This document shows, in pieces, positions 1-10,652 of a stretch of DNA of 64,000 nt. The stretch is taken from the NCBI GenBank assembly GCA_039796575.1, contig JBDKJP010000053.1, positions 1-64,000 of the forward strand. Reading direction: 5' to 3'. The stretch is from UBA668 sp039796575. Its GTDB lineage: Bacteria > Actinomycetota > Acidimicrobiia > Acidimicrobiales > Ilumatobacteraceae. Each line of letters starts with the position of its first letter. The first letter of the stretch is position 1. The translations under genes and the position numbers were made by a program. The notes under the pieces were generated by a model that did not search any database, was not told the origin of the DNA, and saw only the letters and a list, made by a program, of their open reading frames with translations.

Positions 1-106
1 GTTGCGGTAGATCGACGAGTCGCCGGTGGCGTTGCCGCAGCCCGGCACCGGTGCCATCTGCATCACCCCGGTCCCGGCGGCCGACGACTACTTCTGGCGC
101 CGCTGA
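1..106. other. coding end at left edge, strand ambiguous
   Basis: Two readings share the same GC-rich wobble positions and I cannot separate them. On the plus strand an open frame runs from about 11 to a TGA at 104-106, ending DDYFWRR just before a hairpin, but it has an in-frame TAG at 8-10. On the minus strand a frame opening near 66-55 (GTG/ATG/ATG) gives MAPVPGCGNATGDSSIYRN and leaves the window at base 1. The first would be the 3' end of a convergent gene and the second the 5' end of a further minus-strand gene. No function can be given. Confidence 0.3.
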
Positions 107-113
107 CGTTTCC

Positions 114-158
114 GTTGGGTGCTTTGGTGCGGCCGAGGGCCGCACGAAAGCACCCAAC
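114..158. terminator. long hairpin, probable terminator
   Basis: Arms 114-132 and 140-158 are 19 nt each with a single mismatch, around a 7-nt loop. It lies 3 nt beyond the stop of the minus-strand gene ending at 162. There is no long T run, but the stem is strong enough to act as a terminator for that gene, and in either direction if a plus-strand gene ends at 106. Confidence 0.6.
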
Positions 159-161
159 CGG

Positions 162-1874
162 TCAGCGCGAGATGTGGACGGTGCCGGCGGCGCCGTCGAC
201 CGTGACGGTGTCGCCCTCGCGGATGATGCGCGTCGCGTCCTTCACCAGCACCACGCACGGGATGCCGAACTCGCGGGCCACGGTGGCGGCGTGCGACAAC
301 ATCCCGCCGGTCTCCACCACCACCGCCGCGGCCGGGATGAACAGCGGGGTCCACGGCGTGTCGGTGAAGGGGGCCACGAGGATGTCGCCCGGTTCGATCT
401 CCCGTGCGAACGCCGCCTCGGTGTTGAGCACGATGCGTGCCCGCCCGGTGGCGACGCCCGCGCTGACGCCGAGGCCCGCGAGGTGCTTCGCCTTCGACAC
501 CGCGCCCTTCTTCGTGGGCGTGACGTCGCCCACCCAGGCGTCGGGCAACACGAAGTCGGCCGCAGCCGTCATCTGCTTTCGACGGCGGGTGATGGCGGCT
601 CGCAACCCCTCGACGGGCTTGCCCTTCACGAGCGTGCCGACCTCGGCGTAGGTGAGGAGCCACAGTTCGTCGGCCGACTTCAGGTGGCCGGCGGCGAGCA
701 GCCCGTCGCCGAGGGCGAGCAGGGGCGGGCGCAGGCGACGGGTGCCGAGCACCCAAACAGCCTTGGTGAGCTCGCGCATCGCGGTGAACCGCTGCGCCTG
801 CGCCAGCGCGGCGTCGTACGCGTCGCGGTACTCGGGTGCCAGCGAGGCGCGCACCGCCTTCTCCAGCTTCGCTCGAGAGGCTGCGGCGCGCTTCACCTGC
901 GCGCCGGGGGAGTCGGCGGGCTTCAGCGCCAGCATCGACCGCACCTGCGAGAGCAGGAACGTGGGGTCCTCGCCCCAGTCGGCCACCGACGGGTCGGCCT
1001 CGCCCTGCACGCGGAAGCCGTAGCGGTGGACGAACTCGTCGAACTCGTCGGTGAAGGCCTCCCACGCCCGGTCGTGTGCCGCCATCGCTGCGAGCGCCTC
1101 CTCGGTGTCGCCGGCCTCGATCACCTTGCGCACCGCGGCGGTCTTCTTCGCCACCTGGGCGAGGTCGTAGAGGGCGAGCGCCGGCTTCGAGCTCTCCACG
1201 TTGCCGAGGCCGCTGCACAGGCCGACGATGGCGTTCGGGTCGCCGCCACCCGCGGCGATGACACCGGCGAGCCGCACCGACATCTCGCCGGCGGCGGTCG
1301 ACACGATGAGGTGCCGGTTGAACACGGCCTCGTTGTCGTCGAGCAGCTCCTGCAGCCGCTTCCAGGCCGACTTCAACGGCAGGGCGCGGTCGACGATGGC
1401 GTGGTCGGACAGGCGCTGCTCGTAGAGCTCCTGCTGCGCCTCGAGCGAGTCGCGCTCCGCCGCCTCGCGCTGCGCGGTCGCGACGGCGTGCGCCGCGGCG
1501 ACTTCGTCGGCGGGTGCCGTCACGATGAGCCGCAACGCCTCGTCGCTGCCCTGGAAGAACTGCGCGGCCATCGCCGTGGCGATGTCGGGGTCGAGGCAGC
1601 TCATCGCGGCGACGGAGAACCCGACGTTGAGCGCGAGGCGTCCGGCGGTGAAGCCGAAGAAGTTGCCGACCGGTGCCGGGTAGAGCTTCACCCGTTTGCC
1701 GGTGGGGTACGCCGACATGAGGACCTTGAGGCCCTTGGCGTCGATCGCGTTGTACATCGTCGCGATGAACGGGGAGAGCACCCCCGGCAGGATCTCCCCG
1801 CCGTTGGTGACCGTCCACACGTCGTAGCGCGGGTTCGGGTCGGTGTCCCAGTCAGTACGGAATGCAGCTCCCAT
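162..1874 (-). CDS. PEP-utilising enzyme mobile-domain protein
   Basis: 570 aa. The C-terminal 90 residues carry the phosphohistidine swivelling domain of PEP-utilising enzymes: a stretch reading ETGGMLSHAATVAREFG followed by IPCVV holds the histidine that shuttles phosphate in PEP synthase, pyruvate phosphate dikinase and rifampicin phosphotransferase. The N-terminal 450 residues are mostly helical and show no ATP-grasp or PEP-binding motif I can recognise, so the reaction is unknown and a phosphotransfer role is inferred only from the His domain. The ATG start lies 21 nt after the stop of the acyl-CoA dehydrogenase gene upstream on the same strand, and no Shine-Dalgarno is seen, so the pair is probably one transcript. 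Linked activity with acyl-CoA oxidation is possible but unproven. Confidence 0.8.
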   Translation of the reverse strand: MGAAFRTDWDTDPNPRYDVWTVTNGGEILPGVLSPFIATMYNAIDAKGLKVLMSAYPTGKRVKLYPAPVGNFFGFTAGRLALNVGFSVAAMSCLDPDIATAMAAQFFQGSDEALRLIVTAPADEVAAAHAVATAQREAAERDSLEAQQELYEQRLSDHAIVDRALPLKSAWKRLQELLDDNEAVFNRHLIVSTAAGEMSVRLAGVIAAGGGDPNAIVGLCSGLGNVESSKPALALYDLAQVAKKTAAVRKVIEAGDTEEALAAMAAHDRAWEAFTDEFDEFVHRYGFRVQGEADPSVADWGEDPTFLLSQVRSMLALKPADSPGAQVKRAAASRAKLEKAVRASLAPEYRDAYDAALAQAQRFTAMRELTKAVWVLGTRRLRPPLLALGDGLLAAGHLKSADELWLLTYAEVGTLVKGKPVEGLRAAITRRRKQMTAAADFVLPDAWVGDVTPTKKGAVSKAKHLAGLGVSAGVATGRARIVLNTEAAFAREIEPGDILVAPFTDTPWTPLFIPAAAVVVETGGMLSHAATVAREFGIPCVVLVKDATRIIREGDTVTVDGAAGTVHISR

Positions 1875-1895
1875 GGGGGCACAGCATCGCGCTTT

Positions 1896-3161
1896 TCAGT
1901 TCTTCTGCGTACCGACCTTGAGGTCCTTGAACGGCGACGTGCTGTCGATGCCCGCGTCCTTCGGCAGACCGAGCACGCGCTCGCCGACGATGTTGCGCAT
2001 CACTTCGTCGGAACCACCGGCGATGCGACCGCCGGGTGTGCCGAGGATGAGCTGCGACCAGGCGTACGTGCCCCACTCGCCGGAGTCGGCGATCAGCTTC
2101 ACGCCGAGGATCTGCGACACGAAGTCGCACAGGCGCAGCGAGTTGAGCGTGCCGGCGAGCTTGGCGATGCTCATCTCCGGTCCGGGCATCTGACCGGCCT
2201 TGATCTTGTCCATCGCGCGCTGGTTGTTGTAGCCGGCGACCTTGCTGTGGATGAGCAGGTTGGCGAGCTCGTTGCGCACCAGCGGGTCGGTGTCGAGGCC
2301 GTAGTGGCGCACCATCTCGATGACGCGCTGGTACATGTTGACGCCGCCGCCACCGCCGCCGCCCGCACCGATGGCGGCGCGCTCGTTCATGAGGGTGGTG
2401 AGGGCCACGTTCCAGCCGTTGTTCACGTCGCCGAGGCGGTGGTCGTCGCGGACGCGCACCTCTTCGAAGAACACCTCGTTGAAGCTCGCGCCACCGGTCA
2501 TCTGGCGCAGCGGGCGCACCTCCACACCGGGGGCGTGCATGTCGACGATGAAGCCGGTGAGGCCCTTGTGCTTGGGCATGTCGGGGTCGGTGCGGGCGAT
2601 GATCTCGCCGAGGTCGCTGAACTGCGCGCCGGTGGTCCACACCTTCTGGCCGGTGATGACCCACTCGTCGCCGTCGCGCACGGCCTTGGTCTGCAGGCTG
2701 GCGAGGTCGCTGCCGGCGCCGGGCTCGCTGAACAGCTGGCAGCCGATGATGTCGGCCCGGTACATCTTCTTCAGGTACAGGTCGCGGGCGACGTCGCTGC
2801 CGTGGGCGAGGATGGTGGGCGCCACCATGCCGAGGCCGATGGTGAAGGCGCCCTGGTTCGGCACCTCGTACTGCGCCTCGAGGCGCTGGTAGGCGGTCTC
2901 GTGCGCACGGGTGAGGCCGGCGCCGCCGTAGTTCTCGGGGCCGGTGATCCAGCCGAAGCCGGCGTCGAACTTCTTCTGGCGCCACGCGCAGGCGGCGGCC
3001 ACGTCGCGGGTCTCCTGGTCCTTGTCCTTCTCCTCGAACATCGCGACCTTGTCGGAGCCCTCGCCCCAGACGAACTTCTTCTCGGTCTCCTTGCGGGAGG
3101 CGTTGGCCTCGAGGAAAGCGCGGGCGTTCTTCTCGAACTCTTCCAGGGTGATGTCAGCCAT
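1896..3161 (-). CDS. acyl-CoA dehydrogenase
   Basis: 421 aa, normal length for the family. FAD-dependent alpha,beta-dehydrogenation of an acyl-CoA thioester, cytosolic, passing electrons to ETF. The middle domain shows CQLFSEPGAGSDLASLQTKA, then VITGQKVWTTGAQ, both typical FAD/substrate-contact stretches. The C-terminal domain has GGSDEVMRNIVGERVLGLP, the usual helix near the flavin. A run of seven glycines (around residue 270) in the region linking middle and C-terminal domains is unusual. TACGGT lies 7 nt before the ATG, fitting a leaderless message. The gene is divergent from the carbamoylase gene at 3239 across a 77-bp gap, and the PEP-mobile-domain gene follows it. Chain-length specificity cannot be read. 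Confidence 0.9.
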   Translation of the reverse strand: MADITLEEFEKNARAFLEANASRKETEKKFVWGEGSDKVAMFEEKDKDQETRDVAAACAWRQKKFDAGFGWITGPENYGGAGLTRAHETAYQRLEAQYEVPNQGAFTIGLGMVAPTILAHGSDVARDLYLKKMYRADIIGCQLFSEPGAGSDLASLQTKAVRDGDEWVITGQKVWTTGAQFSDLGEIIARTDPDMPKHKGLTGFIVDMHAPGVEVRPLRQMTGGASFNEVFFEEVRVRDDHRLGDVNNGWNVALTTLMNERAAIGAGGGGGGGVNMYQRVIEMVRHYGLDTDPLVRNELANLLIHSKVAGYNNQRAMDKIKAGQMPGPEMSIAKLAGTLNSLRLCDFVSQILGVKLIADSGEWGTYAWSQLILGTPGGRIAGGSDEVMRNIVGERVLGLPKDAGIDSTSPFKDLKVGTQKN

Positions 3162-3224
3162 GGCGCGAACCGTAGTGGCGCGTTCCGTCGGCGGTCGATC
3201 CGAGCGTGCGACGACCCTCGGGGG

Positions 3225-3239
3225 TTAACATTTTGTCAA
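3225..3239. promoter_or_regulatory. palindromic operator, copy 1
   Basis: TTAACATTTTGTCAA; on the other strand TTGACAAAATGTTAA. It shares the core ACAAAATGT with boxes at 4214 and 9622. Here it overlaps the first base of the ATG at 3239 and contains a TAACAT hexamer 7 nt upstream, so a bound protein would block initiation. It lies in a divergent gap and could also act on the acyl-CoA dehydrogenase promoter. The cognate regulator is not in the window. Confidence 0.6.
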
Positions 3240-4165
3240 TGGCCCGATACCTCACCGTCGCCGCCGCCCAGTTGGGCCCCGTCCAGCGCGAGCACACGCG
3301 CGAGCAGGTGGTGGCGCGACTCGTCGCCCTGCTGCAGCAGGCGCACTCGATGGGCGCCGAGCTCGTGGTGTTCCCCGAGCTCGCCCTCACCACGTTCTTC
3401 CCGCGCTGGTTCGTCGACGACATCAGTGAGGCCGACCACTGGTACGAGCGGTCGATGCCCAACGAAGCGACGCAGCCGTTGTTCGACGAGGCGAAGCGGT
3501 TGGGCGTGGGCTTCTGCCTCGGCTACGCGCTCATCGACCACGAAGGTCGCCGCTGGAACGTGCAGACGCTCGTCGAGCGCGACGGCAACATCGTGGCCAC
3601 CTACAAGAAGACGCACATCCCGGGTCACGAGCACCACGAGCCCGACCGCCCGTTCCAGCACGCCGAGCGGTACTACTTCGAACCGAGCCCCGACGGTTTC
3701 GGTGTGTGGCGTGCGTTCGGCGGCCTGATGGGCATGGCCATCTGCAACGACCGCCGCTGGCCCGAGACGTATCGCGTGATGGGCCTGCAGGGTGTGGAGA
3801 TGGTGCTCATCGGCTACAACACGCCCATCCACTACGTGCCCGACCCCAGCCAGGACATCCTGCAGGGGTTCCACAATGCGCTCGTGATGCAGTCGGGCGC
3901 GTACCAGAACGGCACGTGGGTGGTCGGTGTGGCGAAGGGCGGCGTGGAGGAAGGCGTCGACTCGCTGGGCCAGAGCATGATCGTGGCGCCGAGCGGCCAG
4001 ATCGTGGCGCAGACCCTCACCACCGACGACGAAGTGGTGGTGGCGCGGTGCGACCTCGACTGGTGCCAGCGCTACAAGGGCACGCTCTTCGACTTCGACC
4101 GCTACCGCCGTCCCGAGGTGTACGGACGCATCACCGGCCAGCGTGGCGTGGTGCTGCCCGACTGA
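3239..4165 (+). CDS. N-carbamoyl-D-amino-acid hydrolase
   Basis: 308 aa, close to the ~304 aa of known D-carbamoylases. Nitrilase-superfamily enzyme splitting N-carbamoyl-D-amino acids to D-amino acid, CO2 and ammonia, in the cytosol. The Glu-Lys-Cys triad is visible: Glu47 in FPELALTTFFPRW, Lys in YKKTHIPGHEHHE, Cys in MAICNDRRWPETYRVMGL, and the surrounding words match carbamoylases rather than generic amidases. ATG 3239 is chosen over an upstream in-frame start because it gives the family N-terminus and has TAACAT 7 nt before it. It heads a run with the molybdenum hydroxylase and amidohydrolase genes, fitting breakdown of hydantoin- or purine-like N-heterocycles. The operator overlapping the start suggests repression. 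Confidence 0.88.
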   Translation: MARYLTVAAAQLGPVQREHTREQVVARLVALLQQAHSMGAELVVFPELALTTFFPRWFVDDISEADHWYERSMPNEATQPLFDEAKRLGVGFCLGYALIDHEGRRWNVQTLVERDGNIVATYKKTHIPGHEHHEPDRPFQHAERYYFEPSPDGFGVWRAFGGLMGMAICNDRRWPETYRVMGLQGVEMVLIGYNTPIHYVPDPSQDILQGFHNALVMQSGAYQNGTWVVGVAKGGVEEGVDSLGQSMIVAPSGQIVAQTLTTDDEVVVARCDLDWCQRYKGTLFDFDRYRRPEVYGRITGQRGVVLPD

Positions 4166-4213
4166 CCCGTTCACACGGCGTTCACGGCGGTCGTTCGCAA
4201 TGCGGCCCCGGCT

Positions 4214-4228
4214 TTGACAAAATGTAAA
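4214..4228. promoter_or_regulatory. palindromic operator, copy 2
   Basis: TTGACAAAATGTAAA ends 2 nt before the GTG start at 4231. It is too close to be a -35 element for that gene despite starting with TTGACA. It shares ACAAAATGT exactly with the boxes at 3225 and 9622. Confidence 0.6.
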
Positions 4229-4230
4229 AC

Positions 4231-6801
<2,571 letters not shown>

Positions 6802-6808
6802 CCCGCCC

Positions 6809-7831
6809 GTGACCGCCACCACGCCCGGCTTGGTGTGCGCGCACCACCACCTCTACTCGGCGCTCGCCCGCGGCATGCCCGCACCGCCGAAGCAGCCGAC
6901 CAGCTTCCTCGAGATCCTCGAGCAGGTGTGGTGGCGACTCGACGTGGCGCTCGACGCCGAGATGATCCGCTGGTCGGCCATGCTCGGCGCCGTCGAGGCG
7001 TTGCAGTGCGGCACCACCGCGATCGTCGATCACCACGAGTCGCCGTCGTGCATCGAGGGCAGCCTCTCGCTCATCGCCGACGCGTGCGCCGAGGTGGGTG
7101 TGCGCACCAACCTCGCCTACGGCGTCACCGATCGTCACGGTGCCGAGGGTGCCCGCCGGGGTCTCGCCGAGAACGAGCGGTTCCTGCGCGACGGTGGTCG
7201 CGGCATGGTGGGTGTGCACGCTGCGTTCACGTGCACCGACGACACGCTTGCCGCGGCCGCAGGTCTGGCCGCCGACCTCGGTGTGGGTGTGCACGTCCAC
7301 GTCGCCGAGGGCCGGGACGACGTCGCAGCGGGGGAGCGGTTGCAGTCGCTGGCGCGCGACGACTGGTGGCTGGTGCACTGCGTGTTCCTCGACCGCGACC
7401 TGCCGGGCACCATCGCCCACAACCCGCGCAGCAACATGAACAACTCCGTCGGCTACGCCCGCCCGGCGGCCCGCTCGAACCGCATCGTGCTCGGCACCGA
7501 CGGCATCGGCGCCGACATGCTCGAGGAGGGGCGCCTGGCCTACGTGCGACTGCGCGAGGACGACGTGCTGGCCTCACCCGACACCGTGTGGCAGTGGCTC
7601 GACAACGGCTACTCGCTGTTCCCCGAGGCGCGCCACGACACGGTCACCTGGAACTACCCGTACGCCGACAGCGCGTGGCACGTCGCGTTCACGCCCGGTG
7701 TGCGCGCCCTCGACGTCACGCTCGACTCGGGCGAGCAGGTGCTGCGCGACGGCCTGCCCACGCGGGTCGACCTCGCCGAGGTGCGGGCGAAGGCGGCCGA
7801 GCAGGCCCAGCGACTGTTCGCGCTGCTGTGA
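6809..7831 (+). CDS. SsnA-like amidohydrolase, short N-terminus
   Basis: 340 aa. Metal-dependent aminohydrolase/deaminase of the amidohydrolase superfamily. Metal ligands are all present: HHH in GLVCAHHHLYSALARGM near residue 12, His in VHVHVAEGRDD, His in LVHCVF, and Asp in LGTDGIGADM. The words match SsnA, which in E. coli sits beside XdhD. SsnA-type enzymes usually have some 55-60 residues of beta-sandwich before the HxH strand; these are absent here, because the GTG start (Shine-Dalgarno GGGGGAG, 10 nt upstream) lies 7 nt after the hydroxylase stop. The C-terminal part of the sandwich is also reduced. Either a trimmed active form or a decayed gene; the intact ligands favour the former. 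Confidence 0.8.
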   Translation: MTATTPGLVCAHHHLYSALARGMPAPPKQPTSFLEILEQVWWRLDVALDAEMIRWSAMLGAVEALQCGTTAIVDHHESPSCIEGSLSLIADACAEVGVRTNLAYGVTDRHGAEGARRGLAENERFLRDGGRGMVGVHAAFTCTDDTLAAAAGLAADLGVGVHVHVAEGRDDVAAGERLQSLARDDWWLVHCVFLDRDLPGTIAHNPRSNMNNSVGYARPAARSNRIVLGTDGIGADMLEEGRLAYVRLREDDVLASPDTVWQWLDNGYSLFPEARHDTVTWNYPYADSAWHVAFTPGVRALDVTLDSGEQVLRDGLPTRVDLAEVRAKAAEQAQRLFALL

Positions 7832-8250
7832 GCGACATCACGTTCCGGTGGCGTGGCGAGTTCACGAACGGCGAGGTCAACGTGCTGCACGCCGAGGCGT
7901 TCGAGACGCGCGTGTTCACCGACGAGGAATTGGACTGGGTGGCGCTCACCGAGCGGCACAGCCTCGGCTGGGTCACCGCTCGCGACGGCGATGTGCTGGT
8001 CGGCTTCGTGAACGTGGTGTGGGACGGCCTCGTGCACGCCTGGCTGCAGGACACGATGGTCAGCGCCGCGGCGCGCCATCGGGGTGTGGGTGTCGGGTTG
8101 GTGCGAGCCGCGCAGGCCGGTGCCGCGTCGGCCGGGTGCGAGTGGTTGCACGTCGACTTCGACGACGACCTGCGCCCGTTCTACTTCGACGCGTGCGGCT
8201 TCACGCCCACCAACGCCGGCCTGATCGCGCTCCAACCGCCGGAGGCGTAG
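7828..8250 (+). CDS. GNAT-family acetyltransferase
   Basis: 140 aa. Acetyl-CoA-dependent N-acetyltransferase fold: the pyrophosphate-binding motif A reads VSAAARHRGVGVGLVRAAQ around residues 80-98, and the C-terminal DLRPFYFDACGFTP is the usual GNAT ending. Substrate unknown. Its GTG overlaps the stop of the amidohydrolase gene (GTGA), so translation is coupled and it probably belongs to the same catabolic operon. Confidence 0.8.
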   Translation: MSDITFRWRGEFTNGEVNVLHAEAFETRVFTDEELDWVALTERHSLGWVTARDGDVLVGFVNVVWDGLVHAWLQDTMVSAAARHRGVGVGLVRAAQAGAASAGCEWLHVDFDDDLRPFYFDACGFTPTNAGLIALQPPEA

Positions 8251-8260
8251 GGTCCCCGTC

Positions 8261-8692
8261 ATGCCCAGTGACTTCATGCTCAAGGGAATGAACCTCGTCC
8301 ACCGCGGCCTGCTCGCCGTGAGCTTCGGCAAGCTCGGATGGGATGCCGCCGGCATGCCGGTGCTCGAGCTCACCACGGTCGGCCGCAAGAGCGGCAAGCC
8401 ACGCTCGGTGATGCTCACGTCGCCGCTGCAGGAGGGCGACACCATCGTCATCGTCGCCTCGCGGGGCGGTGACGACCACCATCCGGCGTGGTACCTCAAC
8501 CTGGTCGCGCAGCCCGAGGTGCAGGTGGTGTGGAAGGGCAAGCCGCGTGCGCCGATGACCGCCCGGGTGGCCACCGCCGACGAGCGAGCCCGCATGTGGC
8601 CCCTCATCACGGCGACGTACAAGAACTACGCCGGCTACCAGGAGAAGACCGACCGCGAGATCCCGCTGGTCCTCCTCACCCCGACCGCCTGA
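8261..8692 (+). CDS. deazaflavin (F420)-dependent nitroreductase-family protein
   Basis: 143 aa, the length of Ddn-like proteins. Split-barrel fold that binds F420; the diagnostic stretch ELTTVGRKSGKPRSVMLT is present, followed by VIVASRGGDDHHPAWYLNL. Members reduce quinones, nitroimidazoles or other electrophiles with F420H2; the substrate here is unknown. TAGGGT (8248-8253) lies 7 nt before the ATG and overlaps the stop of the GNAT gene, so this gene may have its own leaderless transcript as well as read-through. Confidence 0.85.
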   Translation: MPSDFMLKGMNLVHRGLLAVSFGKLGWDAAGMPVLELTTVGRKSGKPRSVMLTSPLQEGDTIVIVASRGGDDHHPAWYLNLVAQPEVQVVWKGKPRAPMTARVATADERARMWPLITATYKNYAGYQEKTDREIPLVLLTPTA

Positions 8693-8722
8693 CCACACTC
8701 ACCCCACCGCGGTCACGATTTC

Positions 8723-8737
8723 CGGCCGATACGGCCG
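8723..8737. terminator. short GC hairpin after F420 gene
   Basis: CGGCCG-ATA-CGGCCG hairpin, 30 nt after the stop at 8692. A second small hairpin followed by TTT (ACTCC…GGAGTTTT, 8766-8782) lies beyond it. Together they plausibly end the run that starts at 3239. Confidence 0.4.
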
Positions 8738-8831
8738 CATTTCCTGCCCACGCTGAAGGTCGCGCACTCCCCAGGGAGTTTTCGCCACCACCCGTGATCC
8801 TCCTCGCACCGAACGCGGGCAGAATTGCGGT

Positions 8832-9506
8832 GTGGGAACGGAGCGACAGCACCAGCGGCCACTGCTGGCGCGTCGGGTCGCTGGGTCGCTGCTGGCGTTG
8901 GTGACGTTGCTCAGTGCGTGCGACAGCTCGTCGACTCCGGTCGCACCAGGTGACGCCACCGGTGCCACGGCCGGCGACCCGTCCGAGGTGCTCGTGCAGC
9001 TCGGCGACTACCACCTCGGTGCCGTGCCCGACATGTTCGTCACCGGGCCGGAGCTGATCGTGTACTCCGACGGCACCGTCGTCGGCGACCTGTACGAGGG
9101 CATCAGCGACGGGCTGCCGCAGTTCCGGCTCGCTGCGGGCACGATCCCCGACGATGCGATGCAGGAACTCATCGACGCGGCGAGCGAGCTCCCGCCCACC
9201 AGTCCGATCGGTGAGGCCGCGACCGATGGCTTCCCGCTGTTGCTCGTCGTCGGCGATCAGCGCTGGGAGATCAACGACTCGACGATCGAGCCGTTCGGTT
9301 CGTTCCTCGCGCAGCTGCGATCGGCGGCGGACACCGCTGCGACGGACGCCTGGGAGCCATCGCGGTGGGTGGTTCGTCCGTTTGGTTCCGTCGTCTGCAC
9401 GGCGACCGACCGGCCCGGAGGCGATCCGCTGTACGACGCGCCCGTGTACCCCCACTTCCTCGATGAGTTCCCGCTTGGCGAGACGTCCTGCGCCGATCGC
9501 CCGTAG
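8832..9506 (+). CDS. putative lipoprotein
   Basis: 224 aa. GTG start; residues 1-30 are a signal sequence with basic residues, a hydrophobic core and the lipobox LLSAC, so Cys30 should be lipidated and the protein held on the outer face of the membrane. The rest has no domain I recognise; two cysteines near the C-terminus (VVCTATD and GETSCAD) could form a disulfide. An ATG-less short upstream gap and lack of neighbours on an operon leave its role open. Confidence 0.65.
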   Translation: MGTERQHQRPLLARRVAGSLLALVTLLSACDSSSTPVAPGDATGATAGDPSEVLVQLGDYHLGAVPDMFVTGPELIVYSDGTVVGDLYEGISDGLPQFRLAAGTIPDDAMQELIDAASELPPTSPIGEAATDGFPLLLVVGDQRWEINDSTIEPFGSFLAQLRSAADTAATDAWEPSRWVVRPFGSVVCTATDRPGGDPLYDAPVYPHFLDEFPLGETSCADRP

Positions 9507-9522
9507 CGGGCCGCGGGCGACG

Positions 9523-9598
9523 TTTCTGGGTGAGTTGCGTCCCGGTTTCCGGGACGCACAGCCCCCAGAAGCAATTTTGGGACGAATCACCCCCAGAA
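9523..9598. repeat. dispersed palindrome family 1, copy A
   Basis: Palindrome 9524-9570 (TTCTGGG…GTCCCGG-ttt-CCGGGAC…CCCAGAA), followed by an extra half element GGGACGA…CCCCAGAA ending at 9598. It begins 17 nt after a plus-strand stop codon. Related copies are at 22587 and 53972. In this copy the extra half is on the 3' side, in the other two on the 5' side. Confidence 0.75.
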
Positions 9599-9621
9599 GC
9601 CCCACCCGCACCGTTGGCGGC

Positions 9622-9636
9622 TTTACAAAATGTCAA
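9622..9636. promoter_or_regulatory. palindromic operator, copy 3
   Basis: TTTACAAAATGTCAA, 17 nt before the ATG at 9654 and 4 nt before its TAACGT hexamer. Same core ACAAAATGT as the boxes at 3225 and 4214. It would place the LLM oxidoreductase in the same regulon as the hydrolase/hydroxylase genes. Confidence 0.6.
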
Positions 9637-9653
9637 CGACTAACGTGCGGGGC

Positions 9654-10643
9654 ATGGACACCCCCGTCGCGCTGTACCTGCAGGACGCCCATCCCATCCG
9701 TGAAGGGATGGAGATCGCCAAGTACGCGGAGGCCAAGGGCTTCCACGCGGTGTGGCAGGCCGAGAGTCGGCTGGTGCGCGAGGCCACGGTGCCGATGGCC
9801 GCATTCGCCAGCGTCACCGACACCATCAAGGTCGGCTCGGGCGTGGTCGACTGCTGGAGCCGCAACCCGGCACGGCTGGCCGCCACGTTCAGCACGCTCG
9901 ACGACCTCGCACCCGGTCGAGTGATCCTGGGCATCGGCGCGTGGTGGGATCCGCTGGCGCAGAAGGTGGGCATCGAGCGCGCCCGTCCGCTCACCGTGAT
10001 GCGCGAGATCGTCACCGTGGTGCGTGCCCTGCTCAACAACGAGAACGTCACGTTCGACGGTGCGTACGTGCACCTCGACGGCGTGGAGCTCGACTACGTG
10101 TACCAGGAGCGCCGCCCGAAGGACGTGCCCATCTACATCGGTGCCACCGGCATGCAGATGATGGAGCTCACCGGTGAGATCGCCGAAGGCGCGGTGCTGA
10201 ACTACCTCGTCTCGCCCGACTACAACGCGAGGGCGATGGAGGCACTGGCCACCGGCGCGGCGAAGGCCGGCCGGTCCATCGACGACATCGACCGCCCGCA
10301 GCTCGTGGTGTGCAGCGTGCACGAGGATCGCCAGACCGCGCTCGACATGGCGCGCATGATGGTGACCCAGTACCTCGGCCAGCAGCCGCACATCATGAAG
10401 GCGTCGGGTGTGCCGCAGAGCCTGCTCGACAAGGTGGGCGAGGTGCTCACGTGGCCGGCCACGCACGAGCAGGTCGAGGCCGCCAGCAAGCTGGTGCCCG
10501 ACGAGATCGTGCAGATGCTCACCGCCAGCGGTACGCCCGCCGAGGCGCGGGCGAAGGTGCAGGAGTACATCGACCATGGCTGCACGTGCCCCATCCTCTA
10601 CCCGCTGGGCGACGTGAAGGCGATGATCGACGCGTTCAGCTGA
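9654..10643 (+). CDS. LLM-class F420-dependent oxidoreductase
   Basis: 329 aa. Luciferase-like TIM barrel: VALYLQDAHPIREGMEIAKY at the N-terminus, GSGVVDCWSRNPARLAATFSTL, then GRVILGIGAWW and a VPIYIGATG strand. Such enzymes use F420 (some FMN) for hydride transfer to varied substrates; the ending resembles methylenetetrahydromethanopterin-reductase-like members, but the substrate is not readable. ATG 9654 is preferred to an in-frame ATG at 9630, because the latter lies inside the operator and TAACGT sits 7 nt before 9654. Its shared operator suggests a job linked to N-heterocycle breakdown. Confidence 0.85.
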   Translation: MDTPVALYLQDAHPIREGMEIAKYAEAKGFHAVWQAESRLVREATVPMAAFASVTDTIKVGSGVVDCWSRNPARLAATFSTLDDLAPGRVILGIGAWWDPLAQKVGIERARPLTVMREIVTVVRALLNNENVTFDGAYVHLDGVELDYVYQERRPKDVPIYIGATGMQMMELTGEIAEGAVLNYLVSPDYNARAMEALATGAAKAGRSIDDIDRPQLVVCSVHEDRQTALDMARMMVTQYLGQQPHIMKASGVPQSLLDKVGEVLTWPATHEQVEAASKLVPDEIVQMLTASGTPAEARAKVQEYIDHGCTCPILYPLGDVKAMIDAFS

Positions 10644-10652
10644 GCGCGGTCG

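Noticed and set aside
51..3728. 1225-residue open frame on the plus strand
   Set aside because: Antisense to two solid minus-strand genes and composed of low-complexity shadow sequence.
4214..4219. TTGACA as a -35 promoter element for the hydroxylase gene
   Set aside because: It is only 17 nt from the start codon with no room for a -10, and it is part of the shared palindrome.
9630..9653. Upstream ATG for the LLM gene
   Set aside because: It lies within the operator and adds eight residues without family match; TAACGT is correctly spaced for 9654.
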